Of a stretch of 64,000 nt of DNA, positions 10,382-23,115 are shown in pieces (positions within the stretch are counted from its first letter, which is position 1; every line of letters begins with the position of its first letter). The translations under genes were made by a program, and so were the position numbers. The notes under the pieces are model-generated. The model was not told where the DNA came from. It worked only from the letters and a program-made list of their open reading frames with translations, and did no database searches. The stretch covers positions 310,001-374,000 of the forward strand of contig JANUWF010002144.1 in assembly GCA_026120185.1 (NCBI GenBank), given 5' to 3'. The stretch comes from Voacanga thouarsii (lineage: Eukaryota > Streptophyta > Magnoliopsida > Gentianales > Apocynaceae).

Positions 10382-12280
10382 TGTTAGAATATATGACCTC
10401 TAGACTAATTTATCTGATGTAATTATTGAATTTATTAATAAAAGAATTTATTCTCAAAATTTGTTTGTGAATTTACATTTTATTTATACACAATTTTTGT
10501 TTGGAAATGACCTATTTTATTTAAGTAAGTGATCCATGTGAATGGTGGTCTTTCACAATAAGGTATAGATCACGAGTTATAAAACACATAAATGTTTGTT
10601 CTTAACCGATTGATGAGAATGAGAATCTCATCATGTATAGGTTATTGTGTTATGAATTTCAAATGGGGAATGGGCTACCTTTAGCCAGTGAGTAGTCCAC
10701 TCACTTCATAACATGAGGGTATTTCGAATACGTAGAATAGGATTTGTAATAGTGGTTTCTAAAAGTACTATTTAAAAGAAACCCAAACTATTACTGCTAC
10801 AGCGTTGACTAATACTCTACTACTTGAGTATGAGTTGATAGTCTGACAAAGCTAGAAACATATACTTTGATATACTGTAGTTGAAGTTCTTTCGTAAAAC
10901 CAATATACTTGTATGTTGGGTATATATGACTAGTTAGTTAAGACAGACTTGTACAAGATAGCTACTATGCTATATCGCCCATTGTGACTGTTCAAATGAT
11001 CTAATTATCTAGGGCCCTGAGGAACATGATTTGGATGTTTACTTTAAGGTAGCTCTCTTGAAAAGTGAAAACATTTCAAGAGTTGTGGATCATTGGACTA
11101 GAGGTCTAAGGATGGTATATGTCTATTAGAGAGGTTTTAGTACACTCTTCCTCTCTAATTGCACGGTGATGCGTAGAGGAGTATTTTAGTCATTACACTT
11201 GCAGGTCGAAGACTTTACTAACACAGCATTGTCCATAGGGTGGTCAATATTTCCTTATGGTGATATTAAGAAATATTTAAAATACAAAATATAGCTATTT
11301 ATATAGTAGGGGTATTTTAGTCATTTTAGTAGTCAAGGCGATGTGTCTTTTGGTCCCCGAAATGGCCCTTAAGTTACGAAGGATTTGGGTTAAGAAATTG
11401 GTCTTGATAATTATGGGTTTTTATTTTATTAGTTTAATTTATAATTGGACTAGAATAAAATAAAAGGTTCGAGAGAGAGTATTTATTTTATTTAGTTTAA
11501 ATGGTTAATTAATTATTTAGGGCCCAATGCCCATATTGAATAATTAGAAAATTAATCTGGTACTAGATAAAATGTATGAAATTTTATTTGGTCTATTTGG
11601 ACTTGTTATTATTTATTGGGCTATTTAATAAACCTATAAAATAAATAATTGAGATTTATTATTTATAGGTGTCTAAGCCTAAGAATAAATAATTTTATCT
11701 GACCTAATAAATAAGACTAAGGGTAAAATAAAAATTTTAAAAATAAAATAATAATTAATTATTAAATAAATAAATAAATAAATAAAATAAAAAACAACAC
11801 GGGATGGAACCCATGTTCTTTTGCGTGCAGGATAACAGAAAGCATGGATGCTTTTTGTTTGCACGCAAATGTCTTCTCTTTCAGGGATGGATTCAAATAG
11901 ATGAAAATGAATTGAAGCAGGGCCGAGGTTTTTGGACTTCTGTGAGCTTTGATTGACAGAAGAAAAAGCAAAGAAAAAATAACTCTCCGTAGTTCAATTT
12001 CATTCACAAAAAGAAAAACCCACTTCGACCAAGGCTTTAAAGCTTATCAAAACCCAACATTTAAGCCTTCACCGACTGTGCTACGAACACCATTTCGGAA
12101 GATCAAAGGCTTTGCATGGATGAGATGCAGTAGATGTTTGTAAGGACGTGATCCACTTGCCTCAAATATCTTTATTCAGACATCTACACCAGTGCGAAGA
12201 GGGTCATTCAATCACAGAGGTAAATTTTTCGTTTTCCTAACATGCTTTCGTTTTGATAATTTTTCCATTTTAAGCTTTCA
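10382..12280 (+). repeat. E2 5' LTR
   Basis: Starts TGTTAGAATATATGACC and ends ...ttaagctttca directly before the primer-binding site. The TATA-like tatttatatag lies at about 11296-11306. Near the 3' end is the short frame at 12120-12143 (MRCSRCL, stop). Confidence 0.92.
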
Positions 12281-12281
12281 A

Positions 12282-12296
12282 TTAGTATCAGAGCCA
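12282..12296 (+). promoter_or_regulatory. E2 primer-binding site
   Basis: ttagtatcagagcca resembles TGGTATCAGAGC, the complement of the plant initiator tRNA-Met 3' end used by copia elements; the TGG is altered to TAG. It sits 1-2 bases after the LTR end at 12280. Confidence 0.85.
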
Positions 12297-14019
12297 CGAT
12301 TTGAATGTAGGAAGCATGTTAGGTTTAACTAAAACAAGAAAATATTTGTTTTGGTCAAACTCTGTGATCCTTCGTGTTTACTGGTATGGATAGTTTCACT
12401 GTAAACTTCGTGAGTGGAAGCATAGGAACAATGTATTTTGATTGCTTTCATAGATATCGTGTAAGGCCAATGTTTTTTTAAAGGATATAGGCGGTTGTTT
12501 GGATGATTTTTGAGTGAAAATGGAAAAAAAAAAAAAAAAGAAATCAATACGTAGAGGTGCATTTTGGAGAAGAAGGTACTGTGCAAGCCAGCAATCAAGC
12601 CGAGCTGCCATTTGAGTCGAGCCGCATTTGGAAGTGTGTGGAGTCGTTGAGCCACGGCTCCAAGCCGTGCACGGCTCACCCCAGAAACGAAGGCTTCCTT
12701 ATTGATGGCTTCAACAAGGAAGTTGCATTTTGCAATTGCAATGTTTTGCTGCGTGGTCAACAATTTTGACCGAGCAGCTGGGGTGCGGGCACCTGCCGGG
12801 ATTCAACCCATAGGTTTTCCCATGGGCTGTGATCCAGTGTGGAGGGTGTATAGACCGGACCCAAAAAAAAAGATTTTTGGTTCCATATCAGGCAAAATTA
12901 TTTTTATTGCAATAGTTAATATTCTCTGAATATTTTGCATGAAAAATAATAGTAAAGAAAATTTAGGATTAAACAAGACTATTAATTAATTAATATTTTT
13001 TATTCTATTATTTGTACACTTAGGTTAAAAGAATAGAAAAATATGAAAATATTTACAATTTTCTAGCATACTTATTTCTTTTTGTATCCTATGTGCGCAT
13101 TTCCTCAAAGACCAAAGTCATTGGGAATTTTGACAAAGAAAAACATTTTTCTTAAATCAAATGGCTATTTTTAATTCGAACAAAAATTAATTCTTGGATA
13201 TTTTCTCAAAGAATTTTATCCTTGATATAGAAAATATATTGGATTTAGATATTTTTGTGAATTAAAATAAAAAACCATTTTGATTGAATTTTAACAAGAA
13301 AAATTGTTTTTGTCAAATTAAACTTATGATCAAAATCTCTCGAAAGTTTTATTGGATTTTTTTTTTGAAATTATTAAGTTTATTAATTTAAATAAAATTA
13401 ATTCATGAAAAAATTTCTCAAAGGGTATAAACCTTGACATAGAAATTTTTGTGGGTTTAAATATTATATTTTGAGTTAAAAGAAAACTTAACTGAAATTT
13501 TCAAAATATATTTTTTTAAAAAAACCGTTATTTAAAATATTAAGTGGGAGAGGGGTTCCAATGGCCCCACAGCTTCCATCACGATCCTCATTAGAAATCG
13601 TGGGTCCTCTCGTGTCACATTGGGAGTGAACCCGTATAGGATGGGGAAACCATAAGAATCAAAAGCTAATGAATAGATGTAATTAATAACCCAAAATATG
13701 TGCTATGATCGGCCAGCCCACATTGGAGGTTATAGTGCGAGGAATGTCCATAAAAAATAAGAAGAAACGGTCATCCCACGATGGAGTTATCTTCTAGATC
13801 ATTACTTAGAAGGGAAATTAATTTGTGGTGATTAATACACTTAGTTTAGAAAACTGTTAATCTTCCCAAGAAGCTATGTCAGTTTTTCTAAGAGCTAAAT
13901 TAATCATATTAAAGATAATGGTGATAGGGTTAACTATTATCGAATTTAATATGGGGATAAAGTCACAAATTATTTTATTTTTCACAAATTGAATTTTCTT
14001 TTATTTTTAATTTTTTTTA
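12297..14019 (+). other. E2 untranslated leader
   Basis: Long leader of about 1.7 kb. The first 650 bp contain a GC-rich block (12600-12860) with a perfect 12-nt palindrome gccgtgcacggc at 12664-12675. The part from 12970 to 13880 parallels E1's leader, including the two diverged units of about 215 bp and the conserved block starting agtgggagagggg near 13541. Relative to E1 there are about 59 extra bases around 13905-13965. No convincing coding frame. Confidence 0.6.
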
Positions 14020-17000
14020 GAAATAGTTGGTGGAGGTTCTTTCAGTCATTTGGCCGTTATTCTCCATGAGAATAAGCTAACGGGTCCGAATTATGTGGAT
14101 TGGAAAAGAAACTTAGACATAATACTCACCGGTGAGGAATATAAGTATGTCCTCTTTGAAATCTGTCCTATTATTGGGGAGAGTTCCACCGTGGAGGAGC
14201 GTGAAGCTAAAAAAGTATGGAAGAAGGTTAACGAAATGGCTCGTTGCTACATGTTGGCTTCCATGTTTAATGTGCTCCAGTAAAAAATACGAGCACATGG
14301 CACTGCATATGACATTAGCCATTAGTCACGATGTTCGCCGATAAGAGCCGGCCCGCAAGGCAGGAAGCTCTTAGGACGATTATAAATACTAATATGGCTG
14401 ACGAAGTATCAGTCAGGGAGCATATGCTCAAAATGATTGCTACTTTTGAGGAAGCAGAAGTCTTAGGGGCTGTTATTTACCCCGAGAGCCAAGTAGACAT
14501 AATTCTCGAATCTCTGCCGGGCTTTTTTACTCAGTTCAAGTTGAACTACAACGTGAACAAATTAAACATGACTTAACTGAATTAATGAAAGAACTCCAGG
14601 TGGCAGAGAAGGTCATGAAGCCACAGTTCAAGGTTATGATTGTTAGGACTTTTTCTTCCAAAACTGGGTCTAAGCCCAGAAAGTTCAAGAAAAAGAAGGG
14701 AAACACACAGGCCCAGTCCAAGAACCAGCCTAACAAGCCCGAAGGCAAATACTTCAAATGCAGGCAGAAGGGACACTGAAAAAAAAGAGTGTCCAGAACT
14801 TCAGGTCAAGAAAAATCCTACAGGTATTGTTCTCTATCTAGAGTCTATTTCAATGGTTAGATCAACTTTCACTTGGATTGTTGATTCTGGTGCCACTGAT
14901 TATATCTGTAACTCCTTGCAGGGGTTTAGGAAGATAAGAAGACTCTAGAAGGGCAAGCATGGACTATGAGTAGGAAATGGAGCACGAGTATGGATCCTTG
15001 CAGTGGAAGAGCTGGATCTTATTTTTTATTGTAATAAAATAGTTGTATTAAAGGAGATTTTATATATACACAGTTTTAGATAGAATTTGATTTCAGTTGC
15101 AAAGCTAATAAATTATAAATATTATTTTTCTTTCCATTCTGGTATTACTATCAGTAGAAATAGAGAAGTTTTATGTACAGGGCATATGTATGAAACTTAT
15201 TCTTTTTAAATCCTATAAATAATCAAATAAATTACGCTCAATCTGAACCCTTAAGTAAGAAGAGAAAGACCAATGTCAATGACTCATATCTTTGTCATCT
15301 AAGGTTGGGCCATATTAACTCATCTAGGATTCAGAGGTTAATCCATGATAGGCCATTGAGCTCATTAAGATTGGAAAGTTAGCCTCAGTGTGAATACTGC
15401 CTTATGGGAAAAATGACCAAAAGGTTGTTTACCCAAAAGGCTGATAGAGTTAAGGAGATATTGGGTCTTGTTCATATTGATGTGTGTGATCCTTTGTCTA
15501 CTCAAACTAGAGGGGGCTTTGAGTATTTCATCACTTTCACAGATGATTGTACAATGTTTGGTTATGTCCACTTGATCAGGTGCAAGTCTGATTCTTTTGA
15601 CAAGTTCAAAAAGTTTAAGGCTGAAGTGGAGCGTCAAATAGGTAAATTGATCAAAACCTTACGATCGGATCATAGTGGAGAATACCTCCTTGATGAATTT
15701 AAGGATTACATGGTACATCATGGAATAGTATCCCAACTCTCTGCGCTGGGTACACCCCAACAGAATAGAGTAGCTGAGAGAAGGAATAGGACATTAATGG
15801 AAACGGTTCGAAGCATGATATTTCATGCTACTCTTCCGGTCTCTTTTTAGGGATATGTCTTGAAAATAGTGGTATACATTCTTAACTTAGTGTCTTCCAA
15901 GTCAGTACCTAGGACACCTTATGAGATGTGGACTGAGTGTAAGCTAAGTCTAAATCATCTCAGAATATGTGGCTGTCCAGCTTATGTACTGATCAAGGGA
16001 CACAAGCTAGAACCAAGATTAGAATTATACTACTTTGTTGGGTATCCAAAAGGGACAGAAAGATGTTACTTTTATCATCCCAAGGAGCAGAGAGTACTAG
16101 TAAGTATTAATGTTAGATACTTGGAGGATGATCAAAGTACTTCCACCAAAGGTTCAACAAGGTTGGAACTTGAGGAGAAGTTATCTTTGGAATCAACTTC
16201 TTTAGACTCGATTATGGAACAAGAAGAGGCACAACCTCAAGAACATGTATAAACAGAGCTTCGTCGTAGTGGGAGGATATCTAGAGTTCTAGAAAGATGG
16301 ACATGAGAGGTTTTTGAGCTGGTTTCTAACAACCAGGAATAAGATCCCACTAGATATGAGGAGGCTATTGCTGATGCCGATGCAGATTTGTGGCATGAAG
16401 CAATGAAAATCGAGATTGAGTCTATATACTTCAATCAGGTTTGGAATCTTGTAGCTTCACTTGAAGGGATAAAGCTCATTGGGTGTAAGTGATTATACAA
16501 GAGGAAGAGAGGAGCGGATAGGAAGGTGGAAACCTTCAAATCTAGGCTAGTGGCGAAAGGGTATACTCAAAAAGAGGAAATCAATTATGATGAAACATTT
16601 TTCTAGGTAGCCATGCTTAAATCTATCCGTATCCTTCTTGCCATTGCATGTTATTACGACTATGAGATATGACAAATGGATGTCAAGACGGTATTTCTTA
16701 ATGGCCATCTTAACGAAGACATCTTTATGTTATAACTGGAAGGTTTTATTACTAACGGCCAGGAACATATGGTCTGCAAACTTAAGAAGTCTATTTATGG
16801 ACTTAAGTAGGCATCTAGAACATGGAATGTTTGTTTTGATGAAACTGTAAAGTCTTACGGTTTTATTCAAATCAAGGACGAACCATGCGTGTATAGGAAA
16901 TTGGAAGGCATAAATGTGTTTTTTCTTGTCCTATATGTAGATAACATTCTACTTATTGGGAATAATGTAGGAACATTGTTATCTACTAAGGTTTGGCTGT

Positions 17001-17918
17001 CTAGTGAATTTAGTATAAAGGATTTGGGAGAAACCAGTTACATTCTTGGGATTAAGCTTCTTAGAGATAGGAAGTAGAGAATGTTAGGATTATCTCAAGA
17101 GACATACATTGACAAGGTGTTGGCCAACTTTAACATGGACTCATGCAAGGAAACTCTAATCCCTTACGGACATAGGTTGTCTTTTTGTTCTAAGGATTGT
17201 CCTAAATTTCAAGAGAAAAAAGATAAGATGAGTAGGATTTCCTATGCTTCGGCTGTGGAAAGTCTCATGTACGCCATGCTGTACACTAGGCCAGATATCT
17301 GCTTTGCTGTAGGCTTAGTTAGCAGATATTAGTCAAACCCTGGGGAGGTTCATTGGCAAGTTGTAAAGCATATTCTTAAATACCTCAATGGTATGAAAGA
17401 TTATATGCTGGTTTACAGGGCTGACGACTTGGTTCCTACTGGATACACAAACTCAGATTTTCAGGCAGATAAGGATAAGAGAAAATTCACTAGTAGATAT
17501 GTCTTCACTTTGTCTGAAGGAGTTGTTTTATGAAGGAGTATCAAGCAATCTTATTTTGCTGACACAACCATGGAAACTGAGTATGTCACGCAGCTTCGGA
17601 AGAGTCTAAGGAAGCAGTCTGGCTCCGGAAGTTCCTTTCAGAACTTGGAGTTGTGTCACACATGGATAGACCGATTGTAGTGTATTGTGACAACTCTGGA
17701 GCAGTCTCGCAATCCAAAGAACCCAGGAACCACAAGAAGGGGAAGCACATCCAGAGGAAGTACCCCTGATTTGGGATTTCATTTAGAGACGAAAAATCGT
17801 GGTGGAACAAATAGCCTCGAAGAACAACCTAACAAATCCCTTCACCAAGTCTTTGGCTGAGAAAGTCTACAAGAGACACTTAGAGGCCATAGGGGTAGAC
17901 ACCTACGAACTTTCTTAA
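14020..17918 (+). pseudogene. E2 gag-pol, heavily decayed
   Basis: Every E1 domain can be followed in fragments. Gag (GPNYVDWKRNLDIILTGEEYKYVL) begins near 14035. The zinc knuckle at about 14749-14790 is broken (first two Cys kept, then a frameshift and stop at the His). Protease reads WIVDSGATDYIC near 14875. Integrase fragments run 15404-16250 and RT 16500-17330. RNase H fragments follow to about 17918. More than ten stops and several indels interrupt the frames. The RT active site reads LYVDNILLIG, so the second catalytic Asp of YVDD is Asn. Confidence 0.9.
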
Positions 17919-17940
17919 TCTTAGAGTGCAAGTAGGAGAT

Positions 17941-19845
17941 TGTTGGAATACATGCCCTCTAGACTAGTTTATCTGATGTAATTATCGAATTTATTAATAA
18001 AAGAATTTATTTTCAAAATTTATTTGTGAATTTGCATTTTATTTGTGTACGATTTTCATTTGGAAATGACCCATTGTATTTAAATAAGTGATCCATGTGA
18101 ATGGTGATCTTTCACAGTAAGCTATGGATCACGAGTTACTTAACACATAAATGTTTGTTCTTAACCGATTGATGAGAATGAAAATCTCATCATCTATAGG
18201 TTATTGTGTTATGAATTCCAAATGGGGAATGGCTTACCTTTAGCCAGTGAGTAATCCATTCACTTCATAGCATGAGCGTTTTTTGAATACGTAGAACATG
18301 ACCTTTAATAGTGGTTTCTAAAAGTACTATTTAAAAGAAACCCAAACTATTATTACTACAGCGTGGACTAATACTCTACTGCTTGAGTATGAGTTGGTAG
18401 TCTGACGAAGCTAGAAGCATATACTTTAATATACTGTAGTTGGGATTTTTTTGTAGAATAAATATACTTATATATTGGGTATATGTGACTAAATAGTTAA
18501 GACAGACTTGTACAAGATAGTTTCTGCGCTATATTGCTCCTTGTGACTGTTTAAATAATCTAATTATCTACGGCTATGGGGAACATGACTTGGATGTTTA
18601 CTTTAGGGTAACTCCCTTGAAAAGTGAAAACACTCCAGGAGTCGTGGATCATTGGACTAGAGGTCTAAGGATGGTAAATCTCTATTAGAGAAGTATTAGT
18701 ACACTCTTCCTCTCCAATTGCACGGCGATGCATAGAGGGATATTTTAGTCATTACACCTGTAGGTTGAAGACTTTGCTAACGCAGCATTGTCCTTCAGGT
18801 CAATATTTCCTTATGGTGATATTAGAAAATATTTAAAATGCTAAATATAGCTATTTATATAATAGTGGTATTTTGATCATTTTAGTAGCCAATGCGATGT
18901 GTCTTTTGGTTCCCGAAATGGCCTTTAAGTTATATAAGATATGGGTTAAGAAATTGGTCTTGATAATTATGGGTTTTTATTTTATTAGTCTAATTTATTA
19001 TTAGACTAGAATAAAATAAAATGTCCGAAAGAGAGTATTTATTTTATCTAGTTTAATTGGTTAATTAATTATTTAGGGTCCAAGGCCCAGATTGAATAAT
19101 TAGAAAATTAATTTGGATATAAACTAGATAAAATGAATAAAATTTTATATTGATCTATTTAAGCTTATTAATTATTTATTGGGCTGTTAATAAAACCTAA
19201 AAAATAAATAATTGAGATTTATTATTTATGGGTGTCCAAGTCTAAGAATAAATAATTTTATCTGACCCAATGAATAATACCAAAGGTAAAATAAAATTTA
19301 AAAAATAAAAAATTAATTAATTATTAATTTAAATAAATAAATAAAATAATAAATAAAAAACAACACGGGATGGAACCTGTGTTGTTTCGCGTGCAGGCAT
19401 ACAGAAATCATATGCTTTTCTGTTTGCACACAAATATCTTCTCTCTTGGGGATGGATTCAATGGATGAAAATGAATTGAAGCGGGGCTGAGGTTTTTAGA
19501 TATCTGTGAGCTTTGATTGACAGAAGAAAAAGCAAAGAAAAAACAGCTCTCCGTAGTTCAATTTCATTCACAGAAAGAAAAACCCACTTCGACCAAGCCT
19601 TCAAGGCTTATCAAAACCCAACATTTAAGCCTTCACCGACTGTGCTATAGGCATCATTTCGAAAAATCAAAGGTTTCGTGTGGATGAAACGCAGTAAACG
19701 TTTGTAAAGACGTGATTCATTTGCCTCAAATATCTTTATACAAATATCTACATCAATGTGAAGAGGGTCATTCAATCACAAAAATAAAAATTTCATTTTC
19801 TTAACATACTTTTATTTTAATGATTTTTACCATTTTAAACTTTCA
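17941..19845 (+). repeat. E2 3' LTR
   Basis: Starts TGTTGGAATACATGCCC right after the purine tract agtaggagat (17931-17940) and ends ...accattttaaactttca. It matches the 5' LTR along its whole length with scattered substitutions. The short frame near its end is 19684-19707 (MKRSKRL, stop). Confidence 0.92.
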
Positions 19846-20013
19846 CTTCTGTGTACATATATATGTATAGTCTACGTATCTACTTTGTCAATTGTTCACT
19901 GAGTGTCCTTTTGATTGATTTTGCTGATTTGAATAAGCCCTACACACAGTCCACACAATTTTTTTTTTCCTTTCTTTTGTCTTTGTTGAATTTAAGTGGA
20001 CTAGAAGTATAGA

Positions 20014-20565
20014 GTTGATCTATAAGGCTAACTACTTTTATTTAGGTCTGGTTAGAGTAAATTAGTAATTTCTATTAGACCATAAAGAGCTCGGCAAAAT
20101 TAGACAATTACATGTCTATTGATTTAATTTCTTTCTTGTAGGTTGATCTATTGGGCCAACTACTTAGATCCAGGTTTGGATAGTTCATCCACACCATGGT
20201 AAATTAGTATTCCTTCCATTCCAACCAAATTTAAAGTAGTCGATTTGACATATTTTATGTAAAAATAAAAATTATAATATAATATAATAGTATTAAAAAA
20301 TAAAAAATATGTAAATTATGCAATATTTTATATCAAATTTAAATATATAAAAATAATATATAAGAGGTACGTTAATTATTTATAATATATAATATATTAA
20401 AAATATTTTTAAAAGAAAAATGTCAATTCTTTTTAGATAGTGCAAAATAATTAGTAAGTTAATTTTGTTAAGATGGAGAAAATACTTTTTATTAGACTAT
20501 TAGTATCTCGTTAAAACTAGACAATTACATATATTTTGATTAAATTTCTTTCTTTTAATATGATT
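20014..20565. repeat. diverged tandem repeat, period about 128 bp
   Basis: gttgatctataaggctaac at 20014 recurs as gttgatctattgggccaac at 20142. The unit also contains gtaaattagta, then ctattagac, then actagacaattacat and ttaatttctttctt. The second copy is split by the MITE at 20210-20482 and resumes at 20485 with ctttttattagac. Confidence 0.7.
20210..20482. mobile_element. Stowaway-like MITE
   Basis: About 275 bp, very AT-rich, with imperfect terminal inverted repeats: TTCCTTCCATTCC at the left and, read from the right end, TTTTCTCCATCTTAAC. These resemble the CTCCCTCCGTCCC ends of plant Stowaway elements of the Tc1/mariner group. TA flanks both ends (20208-20209 and 20483-20484). The upstream repeat copy supplies the empty site, gtaaattagta running straight into ctattagac. 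It encodes nothing. Confidence 0.7.
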
Positions 20566-21496
20566 TTTTTAAAAGTAAAGTTATATAGTAATTCATCTTT
20601 AAACCAATATATTCCAATGGTCTAACTAATAATTATTTAGATATATAAAACTAGTGTACGAATGGGGCAGGGAAGGAATATGGTTAAGGGATCTTCCCAC
20701 TGCGATGTTACGATCCATTTGACCGTAAAATTGTCATCAAGATCATACATTTGATGCACAAAGGTTATGCCACTGTTGTCAAAAAATTTGATGCCTTATT
20801 CACACCGTTCTCCCCCTTCTGAGTGGAACTTTTCTCCCTTCCTCTCTCTAGAGGAATCTCCTCCGCTGTTCATCATTCTTTTTAATTTTTTTTTTGTTAA
20901 ATAAGATCAACAAAGAACAAGTTACACATATAATGTACACCCACGATAACAAAGAAGAACCATACAGTGTATATACTACAAGAAGTAAAAAAAATTAAAA
21001 TACACAAAAATTTATTTCTAAACTCTCGATTGTCATCCTCAACAACAAAGTCATGAAAAATTCAAACTCATCTATATCCGTAAATAGTAATTTAAAAGAC
21101 TTTAGCTGCATTAGCAGCTTACAATTTGGGAAAGAGATGAGAAATGGATGCTAGACCCAAATTGACATTGGGTAAATGAAGAATACTCTAGAAAGCAGTA
21201 ATGGAGAGAAAACTCATGCCAGTGAGTATAGGATTGTGACCAAAGAAACCAAAAAAGAAAAGATCACTAAATAGAAAAGAAAAAAAAGAAGCTTTGGCTA
21301 AGATTTGAATTCTAACAGAAGGCTAAAGGAACGCAGCTCAGGAAGAAGATAATGAGCATCGCAGAGTAGAGCAGAGCAAATGGGATAGAGAGAGAAAGAA
21401 GAGAGAATGGGCTCTGAGTTAATGTTTATTGACCCCACTATCATCATCCACTTGATGTAACTTTTCCTTTTTTCCTTTGCTCAATTATTTTCTTTC

Positions 21497-21875
21497 TGTT
21501 ATGATATATTGTGAATTAATGGAAGCTCCACTAATTATGGATTTATGTGAATTATTAGGGAATTAGTGGAAGCTCCACTTATTATGAATTTTTATGGATG
21601 TCCATCATTTAGTGGAGACACCACTAATTAAGATTAGTGGAAGATGATGTATTCCATGATGTATTCCACTATTTAAGAGTTCTATAAATAGAGCTATTAT
21701 CTAAGCTTGTAATACACCATCATTTTGTGAAAGAAAGAATTGTGATTGTGAGAGAAAATTGTGAGAGAAAGAAAGAGAGAGATTTGAAGAAATTCTTGTG
21801 CAAAGAATAGCTAGAGTTTTATTAGTGTGTAGTGTGTAGATTTTTTTTTTCTAACACTACCTAAATTTTATAACA
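21497..21875 (+). repeat. E3 5' LTR
   Basis: TGTTATGATATATTG to ...tttataaca. It contains a TATA box (tataaata) near 21683 and several self-complementary units of aattagtgga-agc-tccactaatt type between 21515 and 21650. A GA-rich stretch follows the TATA box. Confidence 0.93.
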
Positions 21876-21890
21876 TGTTATCAGTACGAG
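21876..21890 (+). promoter_or_regulatory. E3 primer-binding site
   Basis: tgttatcagtacgag follows the LTR end directly. It resembles the initiator-Met site TGGTATCAGAGC with two or three changes. Confidence 0.6.
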
Positions 21891-21976
21891 TCTCTACCGT
21901 TACAAAAGCCAGAAGACTAAGCACGAGTCTCTGCCGTTACCAAAGCCAGAAGACAGGTATGCATTTATTGATCTCT

Positions 21977-22860
21977 ATGGCTAACCTCGCTAAACTCGAA
22001 TTTGAAGCCCTTGATATTTCTGAAAAAAATTATATGTTATGGGTTCTCGATGCAGAAATGCATCTAAATGCTAAAGGCCTTAGTGAAACTATTCAAGTAA
22101 ATAATAGTGTATCTGCACAATACAAGGCTAAATCTTTGATTTTTATTCGTCGTCATCTTGATGAAAATTTGAAAATGGAATATCTTACCAAAAAAGATCC
22201 ATATGTCCTGTGAGTAAATCTAAAAGAAAGATTTGACCACCTGAAGATTGTCGTACTACCCACTGCATGGTATGAATGGTTGCACCTGAGGTTGCAAGAT
22301 TTTAAAACCGTGAATGAATATAACTCCACAATGTATAAAATTACATCTCAGTTAAAATTATGCGGAGAAAGAGTGACTGATGAGGATATGCTGGAGAAGA
22401 CATTCTCTACCTTTCATGCCTCGAATATTGTCCTACAGCAATAATATCGAGAAAAAGGGTATACCAAATTTATAGATTTAATTACTACCCTCCTTATTGC
22501 AGAGAAAAATAATGAGTTATTATTGCGAAATTATGAAGCCAGACCAACTGGCTTAATAGCACTCCCAGAAGTGAATGTTGTTATCTCCAGCAGAAGCCAT
22601 CGTTATAGTCGTGGTCATGGTTATGGTCGTGGACACGCTCGATATTTTCCTTATCACAATCATAATCAAGCTGTGAGAAATACTGGCCACCTGAAATGGA
22701 ATAGAAAAGATCATAAGGGAAAAGAAAAAGAAAAAAAATAGAAGAAAAGCATGAGGATACATGTTATAGACGTGGCATGAAAGGTTAATGGTCACGTAAC
22801 TATCGTACGACCAAGCATTTAGTTGAATTATATCAAGCTTCACTAAAAAAAAAACAATAA
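21977..22860 (+). pseudogene. E3 gag, interrupted
   Basis: The ATG at 21977 opens MANLAKLEFEALDISEKNYMLWVLD, a typical plant copia Gag N-terminus. In-frame TGA at 22211-22213 and TAA at 22442-22444 cut the frame; both fit a single transition from Trp and Gln codons. A His/Arg-rich region (SRSHRYSRGHGYGRGHARY) precedes the stop at 22739. The zinc knuckle at about 22758-22800 is destroyed: the second Cys is Arg, the His codon is replaced by a stop and the last Cys is Tyr. The RNA-binding function is therefore lost. Confidence 0.85.
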
Positions 22861-23115
22861 AAATGTGGAAGCAAATTTTTCTCAACATCCAGTAAATGAT
22901 GCTGAGGATGATAATATTGATCCTGAAGATCTTAATATTAATATTACCCATATGGATGTATAGGATTTTTTTGAACACCCAGACGGTAGGATAGACCATT
23001 TAATTGGTAATGGCAGTGTCCAGAAGAATTAAAGCCTCACCTGATATTTTTTTATTTTCATTTTCATTATATTCTAATAATATTTACACTTGCATATATA
23101 TATATTTGTATTCAG

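Larger units (their letters stand above)
10382..19845 (+). mobile_element. Ty1/copia element E2, structurally complete
   Basis: LTRs at 10382-12280 (1899 bp) and 17941-19845 (1905 bp) enclose PBS, leader, degenerate gag-pol and polypurine tract. The flanking five bases are identical: CTTCT at 10377-10381 and at 19846-19850. This duplication proves one complete insertion with no later loss of an end. The coding part carries many stops and frameshifts, so it could only move with enzymes supplied by others. Confidence 0.95.
19851..21491. other. unassigned AT-rich DNA
   Basis: Between the target duplications of E2 and E3. It holds a diverged tandem repeat (20014-20141 and from 20142) and a MITE (20210-20482), described separately. 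The rest, 20566-21491, has no coding frame or repeat I recognise. Confidence 0.5.

Noticed and set aside
12281..12300. tRNA-Met gene fragment
   Set aside because: It is the complement of a tRNA 3' end directly after an LTR, i.e. a primer-binding site.
12329..12763. 144-codon - strand frame in the E2 leader
   Set aside because: Includes an A/T run translated as poly-Phe and lies in a non-coding leader; no motif.
22553..22999. 148-codon - strand frame across E3 gag
   Set aside because: Shadow of the His/Arg-rich and Lys-rich gag codons on the other strand.
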